NCBI RefSeq assembly: GCF_001640805.2
Contig: NC_066852.1
Location: 2,804,274 to 2,868,273, forward strand
Length of the DNA: 64,000 nt
Direction: 5' to 3'
From: Lates calcarifer
Lineage: Eukaryota > Chordata > Actinopteri > Centropomidae
Made by a program: the position numbers and the translations under genes. The notes under the pieces were generated by a model, which did not search any database, was not told the DNA's origin, and saw only the letters and a program-made list of their open reading frames with translations. This document shows positions 43,585-55,746 of this stretch, piece by piece; within the stretch, counting starts at the first letter, position 1, and every line of letters begins with the position of its first letter.

Positions 43585-46240
43585 CAACACTGATAATACA
43601 GGTTACTTCTTAACAAAGATATTTGAAATTGCATGAAGATAGTAATGTATATTTAATGCTAAAATAGTTTAGATTTTTTTCTGAAACTAACATCAAATTT
43701 GAGGGATGTGTGTTCTCAGTTTTTGTAGAAACAGTAGTAACAGTAATTTTCAGGGTCAGTGTCCTTGTTAGTGTACAAATGTTGAAACACCTTGCAGCCT
43801 CAGCATTTGAGAATAAAGACATCAGGTTTTCAGAGCATGTTTCAATGTCAAAAAATTGTTGAAATATAGCAAAGGCCAAACAACAAAATTTAAATGGTGA
43901 GAACTTCATGAAATTTTAAAATGTTCACACGTTATGTTAAACACCTTAACACCTCATATGGCTGTTAAAACAAAATATATAAAGTCTTTAAGAGTTGTAA
44001 GTTATTTTCATTCCATTCATGTGCATGTGAGGAGCCAGCAGAAAGTCAGGAAAGTCAAACTTTGTTGTGCCCAAAATGTGGAAGCCTGAGGCAGCCTGAA
44101 AAACTGTTTCACCATATGTGTGTGTGTCGAGGAACTTTCATTGGCATGAATGTAGTGCAATGTAGGAACAGAGTATCCTGTTGTTTTAATGCATCCATAA
44201 ACAAACCTACACCTGCAGCAAAGACGTGGCAGAGAATGGAGTGGCACCGTCTGTAGAAATATTGAATTAGAACAGTGATTTTGCTCCAGGGAAGTATTTT
44301 ATCATTCTAGGCAGATGGTAGACATCTGTGTGATCATGAAAATACCTTTTAAGATTCAACCTGCTGCTGGATAAAATGTAAAAGAAAAGTTGTGACAAGT
44401 TGTGATAAGCTGTTTTTCCTTGAGGCTTGTGTATGTGGCTGAATCCCAGAGTAATGTGCAGAGGTCACAAATGGGTCAGAGGTTAAAGTACAAACAGGTG
44501 TGGGCAGTCTCTGGATGGGAAATCAGTATAAAACATATCACAACTGTAGAACCTTGTTTTTCCTATGTCACACCTCTGAAAGAAGACTTGGGAAAGTAAA
44601 TGCAAAGCATGTGAGAGAACATTTTGCATCTGGATAGATTACTCATCTGTGTGTGACAGAAATAGTCTCACTGAGAATTAAGGTGTTTGCTGCACTAAGT
44701 GGACTTAAGTAAGGCTTTCAGCAATCTAGGCTTTCTAATGGTGCTCTTATCCCATCTCTGACACTCCTAAAGTAAACCTCCCAACCTTTATTATCCTATT
44801 AGCTAGATATCTGATCCTGTTGAGATCGACACCTCCTGCAGCTCAGTCCCAGTGTTTTTAGTTCATCCCTGTTCCCTAGAAATTACATTGATACAATATG
44901 AAACTGCTACATCAAATATATTTTGTATTAAGTGTAATTGCGACCAGGTTACATTTTCTATCAATGTATATTGATACTGAACGAATCTGTAAAATGTTCA
45001 CAGTTAACAAGGACAAGACAGGGTTTGGTTGGCTTTCAGTTTGGGAAATTAGAGAAGACGAGACGTGTTTTGAGATGAGACGTGTTTTAAGGAATGTTCA
45101 GAAATATTTCTAAAACGTTAACTCCTTCAATTACCGTCCATCATGTATGATACATTGCCACTGTATGTGTCTGTGTCGTAGCATTTGTTTCTGCAGAGAT
45201 AATCAAGAACTTTTCATTTTGTTCCCGAGAGTGACCAAACATTGGACTCACCACTTGATAAGTGGCCTTTAATAAAGTTCTGCAGTTATTGCCACTCTCA
45301 GCAATAAGATTACAAACATATTTTCTCCAGCAGCCTGAAGTACAGCATTAAATTGTCAGTGATTCCTTCATGCGCAAATGAAAAACAAGCTTACGACTCC
45401 TTCATTATGTTGTGTGTTACCACATTCTCCTTTAATAGCACAAATCTGCTCATTGATGACTAAAGACTGAGAAATTTTCTAGTACCTCTGGAATAATATG
45501 TGCAGCAGCGTATATAGATTTTAGCCCTTTAGTGAAATGCTTTGTGAATGTGTAAAAATCTTTCACTGTCTTGAAATAATGAGCACATTATTCTGCATAC
45601 GACTAATGAAATAAACATGTCAACACCTGCCAGGATCTCAGAGGTTGCTGTTATGACAGAAGCAGCTCTGGGAGTGACACCTCCTGTTTCACACAAATTT
45701 CACACTGTGCTACAAGTCCGTCAATCGCTGCACTCACTCCTACAGCAGACTGCATGCTGTGCTTATACTCAACACTTTGAAACACCTGTGTGTCCTCTGT
45801 GTACAATCTCTATCAGCTTTGCCTTTAACTCTCTAGAATTACAAATCTCCTTCCTTTCAGGAGACCTCCTGTGGAGGAACTGTGGTTCTCAAACTGTGCC
45901 TAAACCTCACTGTGTGCAGAACCGCAGGAAAAATGTAAAGTAGAAGTGATGCTGAATGAACAATACACAGTGCTTTCACACTCGCAAGGACGTCAACATT
46001 TCAGGAAAATGTCACGTAGAATACAAGATGAACAGATTATTGACACAGAGGACAGGTTATTCTCAGCAAGCAAACAGCATCTATTGATCCTAATATCTTA
46101 AGACATAAGTGAGGAATAATTGACTAGGCCTAACTTGTTGTCCATACACAACCAGCAAATACATTTTGTAGCTGTTAGCAGTTGCCAGGCAACCAGCAAA
46201 GAAGTTACTGGTTGAGGCCAAGAAATCATCTGACACCTAA
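43585..46240. other. Intergenic sequence, nothing recognised
   Basis: AT-rich non-coding sequence. Open frames here lack splice context and recognisable similarity. Confidence 0.45.
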
Positions 46241-46284
46241 CCCCTAAGAAATGGTGAAATGAAGTTACTGAGTTTTATAGGTGT

Positions 46285-46385
46285 TGGTAGGTGCATTTTT
46301 TGGACAGAGCTGGGCTTGCTGTTTCCCGTCTTAATGCTAAGCTAAGCTAACTGAACTTTGTCTCTACAGTACTAAACTGCTTCAG
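46285..46385 (+). repeat. Fragment of a common fish dispersed repeat (gctaagctaagctaac type)
   Basis: ttttttggacagagctgggc followed by tgctgtttcccgtcttaatg and ctaagctaagctaactg matches, from memory, a repeat found in many spiny-rayed fish sequences. The probable distal end of the same family appears separately at 60535-60600. Confidence 0.5.
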
Positions 46386-46389
46386 CAAT

Positions 46390-47680
46390 CATGTTGATGA
46401 CAAATGCAACCACTGGCTGGATTCTGTCACAGTGTTTTTCTGAATGAATCATGCAAACCAAAGCACTTTGATTCAGGTTAGGAAAGATCATAGTTTTGGT
46501 TAAATCAAAACAAACATGTTGTGTCTGAAATCACAGTTATCTTTGTTAAATCAGATTTAATACAGACTGTATTATTCAATCGTTCCCTCACCTCAACCAA
46601 GTGCTCTGAGTGCTTTTCTATTCTATTCTATTTTATGTTCAATATCAACATATTGGTGAATTGCCAAATATGTAAATTAACAACATTCCCTCATTATATT
46701 AATAGAAAATGTAATCTGGTTCCATCACATTTCCATCAAAACATATTTGCTGTTTCAAATGAGTTGAGCAGAAATGTAATTTCTCAGAGACAGGGATGGC
46801 TGACTGGCTGCTGTATGTGATTCATATTTACAGTAGAGATATGAGACTTTGAGAATCTGAGTGTGTCTGCTGAAAATATTGATATGATTGGGTGCAAGAC
46901 CCCTTCAGTGTAGCAGCACCTTCAGCTCAGCTGCGAGAGGGATGACATGTATCTGACTTTACCCTGAGCCTGAGCTTTCCAGCTCAGTGAAATCTGGCTC
47001 GCTGTGCAGAGGGAGAACACACTCACTGGCCCTTTACCACATCTTGTCTCTGTGAGATGGAGCTTTCTGCTGTCGCCTCATTGAAAACAAAGCTCAGATC
47101 CGAGCTCAACATTAAATATGACTAAGAGTGGCAGTATCAAGCCTGTGAGTGTGTTTTGAAAAGGCGTGGAGTCTAAAAAAGGCTCTGTGATGATGGACTG
47201 GACTGAAGTTCTTACGGAGTGATTTCACTTTCATCTGACTCGCAAAGTGACTGCACTTGTTCTTTCTTGCTGTGACTGTCTGAAGTAATTGCATTTCATC
47301 TTATACACATATGTATATATACATTTCCTTTTACCTTTGAATTTTTCACCCAGACTTGGAGCAATGTGATGACAAGAGAAAAGAAGTTGAAGTGAGCCAT
47401 GTTTAGCTTGCATTCTTCTTCTGTGCCACAGAAACTGATGTAAGGCAGAAAGGAAATATATGATTCATGTTATTTAAATAAAACAACACTGTACTTGTAC
47501 TACTCATTCTGAAAAACTTTATTACCATGACAAAAAGCATCATTCTCTTTAAAGTCTTTAAAACAGAGGATCTTTTATTTTCCCTCCTTCAGTGTGATTT
47601 TATCACCGTCTGTCTGATCAGTCAAATTAGATGAGCCTAAGATAGAAACCTTGTATCCAATGTCTTTTCTCCACCAGTGG
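46390..47680. other. Intergenic sequence, nothing recognised
   Basis: AT-rich non-coding sequence without recognised features. Confidence 0.45.
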
Positions 47681-47955
47681 TTTTATGTGTCTCCAGGAGA
47701 TAAGAGCTCTGTCTCACACAGGTCCAAGGTTCCGTCTTTCAATCTGCCCACATCTTTGTTCCGTCTCAGACGAGCCTCTCGAAATGTGCAGCAGGTTCCC
47801 ATTTGCTCTCTCCCTGTAGCTGCGCAAGAATATCCCCATGCCCTTAGGAGGATGAATCTGCTGAAACAGTTAGTTTTAGCACCAGCCCAGTACTGATCTC
47901 TTGGGAACTCTGGTTCTGCTTTAATTGTCTGGAAAGACTCCTGCTGTGCACTTAC

Positions 47956-48137
47956 ACTTGTCCACTTGTTCCTCCTCACCAGTGGGTCTCTCAAGAGGTT
48001 AAAGATGTCTGTGAAATATGCAAAGAAGAACTTGCACACACGTGAGGAAAACTGTAAGTAATGGTGCACTTCTTCAAATAACTGTGCCCTCGATGATAGT
48101 AGAAGGTACAGAGCGAAGTTCTTGACCAGTGGTGAGT
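47956..48137 (-). other. Candidate orphan coding exon on the minus strand
   Basis: A 182-nt segment with acceptor ctgcttcacag and donor gtaagt, open throughout in one frame (phase 1 in, 0 out). It encodes about 60 residues with a coding-like mix of hydrophobic and charged residues, e.g. LYLLLSSRAQLFEEVHHYLQ and FFFAYFTDIFNLLRDPLVRR. The frame stays open to 47683. I do not recognise a family. The adjoining repeat at 48150-48780 contains a similar DNA stretch, so this may be an old repeat rather than a gene. Confidence 0.2.
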
Positions 48138-48149
48138 CTGTGAAGCAGT

Positions 48150-48780
48150 TTTTTATGTGCAGGTTGCTGTTGTCTGTGTCTCATGTTCAAGCTGCACAAA
48201 CATGAAGACACAAAAATTCATGGCACAAATACAAGGAGTGCTGCAGCAAAATATGACAATGCTTATACTGCAGAGTGAGATTATGCATATTAGCAGCTGC
48301 TGGTGGTGAAATGTAAAAGGAAGCAATATGCTGGTAAAAGAGGACAAGGAGACCACAATGTTTTTGGCCAGTTGGGGGTCAGTGCACCAAGCTGTAAACA
48401 CGACATATGATCACTTTATGATGTTGATATTGCAAACGTCTTGGCAAAGAGTTTCCTCTATACACTTTCAGCAGACATGGAGCAACATTACCGTTGCTTT
48501 TGGAGTCATGTTTCTGGCCACTTGATGAATATAAGTCCAATGTTCTTTTAACTCTGTTTTTCTCTCCACCGAGTCCTGAGGGAAATGTCTGGCTCTTTAT
48601 CTGTTAAATGCTCCACTACGTTAACAAGCTAGTCTCAGTGTTTTTCTGTCTGCTTGTTGGTGCTGGTCAGGTAGCATTCAGTGGGCTTTTAGAGCTTTTT
48701 TGCTGAAAACATCTGCCTGATGTGGCTGAAAATGACACAAACGAGAGCAGTTAGGCTGAACCACAGTTGTGGCCTGTGAA
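48150..48780 (+). repeat. Dispersed fish repeat
   Basis: Phrases such as tttttggccagttgggggtc, ctccaccgagtcctgaggga, gtctggctctttatctgtta and gaaaacatctgcctgatgtg occur in this order in a repeat I remember as abundant in percomorph genomes. The family name and exact ends are unknown to me. Confidence 0.5.
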
Positions 48781-48784
48781 AGCA

Positions 48785-50000
48785 AAACAATGAAGAATAA
48801 ACTGTTAAAAAGTTCTGCAGAGCTGAGGGGAACTGCACAGTCGAGTGATAATTATCTGTAAGTTTGTCTCTACAAGCAAACCCTTTCACATTAGACAGAG
48901 TCATTTCATTTGTTGTCATTATGGAAATGTTATAAGATGATGAAGTATTGCAATGCATATATTGTATATAGCTTTTTAAATACCATTTGTCTGTTATTAT
49001 TACTTTACTCTTTTTTTGTTTTTGTTTTTTAATTCAAGAAGTTTTATTTTACCTCATGACGATCAGTTAAGTCTTATAGTAATAAGATCAATAGTAAATT
49101 GTGCTCCTGAATGATTAAAACCTCACACATTACAGATGTCACCGCTAAATAAAGAATATTGACTCGGTGGATGTCTAAATATAATGCACTGTAGCTCACA
49201 CACATCCATATACAAACTTTGAACACTTTCATTTCTCGTCTGAGACAACGTCATTTCCAGATTAAAGTTGCAGAGATCTGAGACAGCTTGAATAGCAGTA
49301 ATCGACCTCTAGTCAAAAAACAAAGAAATAAATCTGTGATGCCTCTTCATGCCTAATGAGAGTCCACACATTGACTCGGACCACTCAGCTCTATAGGAAA
49401 TGAATAGACCTGGTGACAAGATCATTTTAATTGCTTGCAGCAGAGTGGACATTGGGTCATTGGCTGCACGCTGTTGTGTCAGTGTAGTTTAGTTGAGTAT
49501 GGATCTCATCAGTTCTGAGAAAGGAGGCAGACTACAGATGGTGGTGGTGGATTAAATAAAATAACTCACTCCCATTTTTCTCACATTTCCACAGCACTAC
49601 TAAATTTGTCGAAAGAATAGATGCACCATAACATCCATACTGGGACAGACAGCAACGAGCGAACACATCATGATATATCACATGGATACAAGAGAAGCCA
49701 TCCTACTGAGAAGTAATAAATTCAGAAAAATATTTAGTTCTCACATCATTAAGTTTCTGATTATACAGTAAAAGCGTGGTTGAGAACAATTATGCTGCTG
49801 CAGCATCTGGTGCATTTAAAACTTAAAGCATGTAGTCATTGCTCAGACTGAATATAAATGATGTGCTTTTTTCAGAAACCTCCCTTCAACATTTGTGCTG
49901 TTACTGCAGCACACAGCTCTATCAAATGACCAGTGATGATAGTGTTCGTTGTTTATCAAGAATTTGTTAAGAAGAACAGTTAAAACATTTCTTCTATTCT
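48785..50000. other. Intergenic sequence, nothing recognised
   Basis: AT-rich non-coding sequence without recognised genes or repeats. Confidence 0.45.
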
Positions 50001-50006
50001 TTGCAG

Positions 50007-50085
50007 TACAAGGCACACAGCAATGAAGACTGTTCTCATTTCATTTCTTTTTTTTATTTGCATAAATCTGTTGGGATCTACAAAG
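50007..50085 (+). other. Candidate signal-peptide exon of an unidentified small gene
   Basis: Acceptor ttctattctttgcag, 16 nt of leader, ATG at 50023, then 21 codons and donor gtaaaa. The peptide begins MKTVLISFLFFICINLLG, a textbook signal sequence (Lys, then a hydrophobic core). No second coding exon that would continue it in phase 0 is evident in the next 2 kb. Hydrophobic short frames also arise by chance in T-rich DNA, so this is only a candidate. Confidence 0.2.
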
Positions 50086-50368
50086 GTAAAAGAATACACT
50101 CTCTGAGAACAACAAATATCTTTTGTGCTAGTTCATCTTGTAGATGTAGACATATTTCACTGGATAAAGGAAAATGTTAATTCCACCTCCTTGCACCATG
50201 GATCTGCCAAATGTCACTGCAATCCATCCTGTAGGTGTAAACATGTATCACTAAAACCAAAAATGTCAATCTCCTAATTAAACAGACTTCATATGCTGGA
50301 GACCATGAATGTTTGTACAGTCCATCCTACAGCTGAGGAGGAATTTCAGTCTGGATTCAAATATGACC

Positions 50369-50369
50369 A

Positions 50370-50407
<38 letters not shown>
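50369..50407 (+). repeat. (AAAG)n microsatellite
   Basis: About nine perfect tetranucleotide units. Confidence 0.95.
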
Positions 50408-50408
<1 letters not shown>

Positions 50409-51192
50409 TGTTAAAGGCTAGAGATTTATGGGTGAAAGAGAAACCATTTACCTGTAAAATATAATATAAATCACACTAAGTGAACTGAAGAGAGATATAA
50501 TGCAGGAGGGAACAAACTGTGCTTGATTCCAAATTCAGGTGCTCTGGAAGAAAAAAGCAGAGACAAATTGAAGCAGAAAGAATATTTTGCATTTCATATT
50601 TTTAGTCAAGACTCAGAACATCTAACAGGAGCCATGTTATGTTTTTGACAATGTGTCGAACAGCTGCATGAGATGTTGCCCAAATGACAGTGTGATAGTT
50701 AACACACAGCATCAAACAACTGCATTCAGTAATACTAATAGTTTCTATTCCCCACAACCAGCTGTGATATTAATCCATTATGCTGCATCAAAAGGGACAA
50801 ATCTGACAAAATGTACAAACCTGTGAGCACAAGCAATTCACACAGAGACATGTGGTACACACATGGCTGGAGAATTTGTCAACACATTTGACAGCATTAA
50901 TATATTCAGTTTGGGAAGTGAAAACGGCGAGGTGCATGATTTGACTTCAATAAAAAGTTTTAGAATAAAACAAGTCCATTTTCATGTGTAATTGAAAGAG
51001 GTATTAAATTCCCCAGAGAAGCGCATCCTAACTTATCACCACGAGAGACTCTTATCTTTTCAAAGGCACAAGACTGAGAGTTTGGAAAAATAAGTCCTTC
51101 GTTTGACAATTAGTCTTTTGTAAATGTCAGAGGATGAAATGACAAATTGCAGAGTCAAATGCATTAACAAGCCATTAACAGTCAGGTCATAC

Positions 51193-51300
51193 CTGCGACG
51201 GTGAAGCCTGCGGCAGCCTGTCTTCTCCCGGCTTCAGTGGGGATCCACAGCCTGCTCTCTCACCTGGCTGCCTGCTGCTGCGCTGCGGCTCAGGTGTTCT
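51193..51300 (-). other. GC-rich patch with splice-donor-like ends (possible minus-strand 5' exon)
   Basis: A locally GC-rich, CpG-containing patch in AT-rich surroundings. On the - strand it holds two donor-like sites (cag|gtgaga near 51268 and cag|gtatga at 51193/51192). It could be an untranslated first exon of a minus-strand transcript. No downstream partner can be assigned. Confidence 0.2.
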
Positions 51301-51309
51301 AACTGGAAA

Positions 51310-53600
51310 ATTGCAAGTGACTTGATTTGCATAAGTGGTCCTGATAAATTAGCTGCTAAAGCTGAGAAACTTAACAAGCAGTTTCTTTTTTTTGGGGCAC
51401 AGGGGACTTAGCGTGCCTGTTAGCCACCACCTGCAAGCAGTCCTTAAAAAAGGCCATGAGCTGCGCCTCTCTCTGCATTATAAACAGGCCACTGAGGAAG
51501 AAATGAAATATTTAGGACCACCTGACACAGGAGTGTCAACCAATTTAGATTTTCTTTGCTCTGCCAGATTGTTAACTTGCCTTTCACATGAATATGAAGT
51601 TAAGAATGATCATCTTTGTGCCCAACATCAACAGCTACCTCCATGGAACCATCTCCAAAAGCTTTCATTTTTTATTAATAAGTTAACTAAACAAAGAACT
51701 AAGTGCTTCAGTGTATATGTGTTGGCAATTTTATATGTCTGATCAAAACCTTTGAGTCATTTTTAAGTGGCTGTGTGCTTCTGTAAACTTGCACCTGCAA
51801 ACTTCTGCAATTACGTAATAGCTGCTGGCGCGTGGACTCACTGTGTGCCTCTCGAAATGTTCAGCTCCTTCCAAACACACAGGAAACAACACAACAGTAT
51901 TTCTAGAGACAATTAGAACAAAAGAGTTCGTAGAAAAGCAGCCAAAACATCAGTTCCCTGCTTTCTTTATGTTGCAGGCCTTCACATGTGCTCTGTAGAT
52001 TTGTCCATAACACTCACTTGACACAAGAGTGTGACTCACATTAACTATTATATTGTGGACAGAGTGCACAAAGCCTCAGAGTGAAGAGAGAGAGAACAAG
52101 AGAGGGAGGGAGGGAGAGAGAGGGGGATCATGGATTAGTGCAGGAACCATGCTGATTAAATCACACCTGTTACATTTCTGTAGGCCAATACTTTCAATTT
52201 CTAGTTGGTGTTACTCTTCTCAAGCCAGGGTTATAATTGGACAAGCCTGTCCTGTATGAATACAGCCATGTATGTCCACTAGAAACATTCATGTCTGAAC
52301 AGGCTTCACTTGACATAATATTAAAAGCATAGGTACATCTACGGACATTTACATGGTCCTGTTCCAGGAATCACAGCATGTGCAATACAAGGGAACTGAT
52401 GCACCAAGTGATGGAGCACAAAATCTAAAAACATTACAAGTAAAATCTGAATGCAGTCCGAAGTGCAAGTGGGTACCTTCCAAAGCTACACCTCATTTTA
52501 TTTTGAAAGTCATCCTTGTGTTTGCCTGTTGAGCTGCAGTGGAAAGACAAGAGGTAACTGGAAGATATCCAGTCAATAGCTGACGCTTCTTATTAGCTTT
52601 AGATGAACTTTTGAATGTTTTTTTTTTTCAAAGTAGAGGGGCTGTAGATTATGCCTCCCATCACTTATATTAAGAGCTGATTAAAAAGGGATCTTGTAGA
52701 GTCCAGGAGGAACAGGAGGGATGATTACAGCAAGAACACACGTTTCATTGTTCACACAGGCACCTGGCTACTGTTTTAAAGCAGACTCGGAAAATCGTGC
52801 ACCTGTCCTTTAATGTCCTGAAGCGGTAAATAAAAGACAGCTATTGTATGTGAGACACTCTCATTGGCTCCCAACCAAAACAAAAGTCAGTCGTCATCCT
52901 GGCAGCGCTCAGCCGGAGCCATGACTCGGCAGGAGAGTGTTTGCTCCTTCTTCGGTGGGATACTTTCCCCCCTTTTGATGAAGAGGAGGCGGGCAAGTCA
53001 CTCACGTGATTAAGTTTTTGTCTGTGATGCCCGGTTTCAGCTACATCAAGTTCACCAGACTTAACATGGACAAGACCGGAATTTAGCAAGTCTTCCCTTT
53101 CAAATAAAAGCATGTAAACCGTGTCATGTAGGTGGGTCACTCCCCTGATCCTCAGAGGAAAAATAACTCCAGGAGTCTAGAACCTGAAAATACATGTAAA
53201 GCTAGTTTAAGAAATTTCAGAAATATATTTATACAAAGGTCTATTTTCATATATTTTTTGATATGTGAGTCTTTTTTAGTGTGTTTGCTATTATGGACCA
53301 TAAAATGCGGGGTTATGAGGGTTATTAAAGAGGTAACATTCAGTATTATTATTCAGATCTCTGCTTAAAGTTGTGCTTTTGTCTGGTTTAACACTGTCAT
53401 TGTGTTGTTCAGGTGCGTGAGCCTGCAGTCCCCAGTTTTCAAACAGCAGGAGCAATAATAAGGATAAAAATAAGAAGAATCATCACCCATATTTTGTATA
53501 TATGATTTGAATACAGTGGCAATGACTGTGTGTTTTCATTCAGCTACTTGGACTGCGTTTTCATTTTCCATTGCTCCAAATAATTACAAAAAGTTTCTCG
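51310..53600. other. Intergenic sequence, nothing firmly recognised
   Basis: Mostly AT-rich. It has a short GA-rich run at 52083-52126. The open frame at 51392-51742 (+) lies after an acceptor-like ggggcacag but has no recognisable similarity. Confidence 0.4.
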
Positions 53601-54858
53601 TGTCTTTTATTCTGAAAATTATCGGCGGACACGCCTTGGATATTACGGCTGCCTTAACGAGCTCTGTATATTTTAAGGTGAGCACGTTTAGTTTGGAGCG
53701 GAGTTAAAAACCCGGACCAAGGTTTCTTTGAAGGCAGCGTCTACATTAGCTTCGTACCCCTCACAAACACCGCAGACAGCTGCGGTCAAGTCAGATACTC
53801 TGGATTAAAACACAAAAACAGAGAGTTCGTCGGACTTGGCTGTGTTTCAGACTCCGGTAAGCGGCACCGACGATGCTCCGCACCGGCTCTCTCTGGCTTT
53901 AACATCACAAAGTAACACAGAATAAGAAAGTAGCGAAGGTTTTCTGGACATTTCCGCTCCTCTGGTGTTAGCATGATGATTCCCGGCTGAGCGACTGTCG
54001 CAACACGCTGCGGTAGGTGAACTACTGGAAACCTGAGGAGAAGCGAGTTTTTTTGGGACCATTTCGGTTTGACTGAGGGTGAAATTTCACCGTCAACAGC
54101 CCAGAATGTATTTTAACCTTCTTCTTCTCTCGGCTGTGGGTTTTTAAATGAATAAGAACAGTGCGGATCCGTCGGATGCCTTTTCGCCCTCCTCTCCATC
54201 GCCGTCTCCATGATTTGCGCAAGGAATTTCATTTTTGAATTTTTAATTGAAGAATGACTATTCACACAGTCAGGTTCTACTGTTCTTTCTCCTCTGCTTC
54301 TTATTTAGACTAGTCTAGCTCTTTTCTGGGGGAAAAACACGCAGGATTCCTGTGTTTTGTTTCAGCCAGGGCGCGCGTCATCTCCACTGATGCCCGCTGA
54401 TTTATGATTTTTGGGGGGCATTTATCGGCTCTCGCGCAAGGACTTGGATCCGTTTCAGGAACACTGGCCTTCTCTTTTTCCCCTGACACACAATTTGGAG
54501 AAGGATACTTGTAACTTTTCCTCTCCCATGTGGAAAAACCGCTCTCTTGTGCTTGGAGAAGACGCGGTTTTTGGTCGTGCCTTAGATTCGCTGCTCGCAA
54601 AGACACTGTAAAAGACTGTAGCTGGACAAAAACATTTTGAAGCCCCCGAGTGAGGTATCACACGCTGTCACACTCAACGCTCAAGATACTCGTGCAGATA
54701 CACAGGGTATCTTTCTATTGCGCATTATCCAACTTCAGACCCTCGGAAGAACTGCTACAGCGTCGTGTGGAGGCTAACACCTGCAGAGAGCTTTATTTAT
54801 CCACCATCGGCTACTGGAACAACTGGGATTAAACATCCTGCCTGCTGGGATTTCTACC
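53600..54858 (+). promoter_or_regulatory. Promoter and long 5'UTR region of the downstream signal-peptide gene
   Basis: CpG content is higher here than to the left. Several short upstream open frames precede the coding start, for example ATG at about 54529 (28 codons, stop before 54610). If they are in the mRNA, they would reduce initiation at the main ATG. The transcription start is not determinable. A donor-like aag|gtgagc at about 53680 suggests that more than one 5' exon is possible. Confidence 0.4.
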
Positions 54859-54919
54859 ATGTCAGGTGTACGGGATTTCAGATGGACTCTCCTTATCTGT
54901 GTGGCGGCGCTTTCATATG
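54859..54919 (+). CDS. First coding exon (signal peptide) of an unidentified secreted or membrane protein
   Basis: ATG in good context (ctaccATG), 20 full codons and one extra base, then donor gtgagt (phase 1). The peptide MSGVRDFRWTLLICVAALSY is a typical signal sequence: a charged N-region followed by a hydrophobic core. A signal-peptide exon ending in phase 1, with a long 5'UTR and a very large first intron (over 9 kb, running off the window), is common for immunoglobulin-superfamily and other cell-surface receptors. The sequence alone does not identify the gene. Confidence 0.6.
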
Positions 54920-55070
54920 GTGAGTGACACCCCCTCTCCTCCCCCTCCTCCCCCCTCTCTAGCAGGCTTTCAGGATCATAATTGTGTTGCATAGAAAAGT
55001 AATGGTGCCAAATTTCTGCAACATGCTACTGCAGAGGTAGCTGCTGTTCTGATTGGTCATTTTGGAAGAT

Positions 55071-55073
<3 letters not shown>

Positions 55074-55111
<38 letters not shown>
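55074..55111 (+). repeat. (AC)n microsatellite
   Basis: About 18 perfect AC units, 155 bp after the first coding exon's donor. Confidence 0.95.
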
Positions 55112-55115
<4 letters not shown>

Positions 55116-55722
55116 CCTGCCACACAATGTAGAACCTCCAAATGAACCAAAGTGGAAGCTCCTGTAGGAATGTTACGGCACTCTTGGTCTTTTTTGTTTC
55201 CGTTGAGGTTGCTCTAAGTTCAGTACTGAGAATCACAGGCACAGTACATGTTGTCATGGGAATAATAAAGCAGCTGCACTACATCATGTTTATTATTATT
55301 ACCCGAATAACTACCATAACTGATATATATGTGTCCGAGCCATCAGCTGACCACTCTCACAGTCACTGAGTACCAGGGAATCAGGGATAGATAAGACACG
55401 AGTTGGAAATCTCAGTCAACATCCGGCTCCAGTTGTTCACTAGAACCACCGACTCACAACATATTACACAACAGTCTGCATCTCCTTTTGATGTCATCTT
55501 CTGTATGTGTTGCCAAAGTCGCCTCTTTCATAGTGGCGAGGGCTCTTACTACACAACAGATAAACCTGTACTCTGTCCCACATAGGCTTACATCTGCACG
55601 GCACAGTGTAGCTACAGAGTCCAAATCAAACATCCCAAAGATGATTTTCTGACATGTCCCAGTGAACTAGTTGGACTCCAAAACATTAATCCTCCTTTAA
55701 TATCCAACTCACTTTTATCGAT

Positions 55723-55746
55723 GCAGCAGCAGCAGCAGCAGCAGCA
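55723..55746 (+). repeat. (CAG)n trinucleotide repeat, intronic
   Basis: Eight CAG-type units in non-coding context. Confidence 0.9.

Noticed and set aside
51392..51742. 116-codon + strand frame
   Set aside because: Acceptor-like sequence upstream but no partner exon, no family match and AT-rich tail.
53786..54606. Several minus-strand frames in the promoter/5'UTR region
   Set aside because: CpG-rich sequence with fewer stops; no splice context or similarity.
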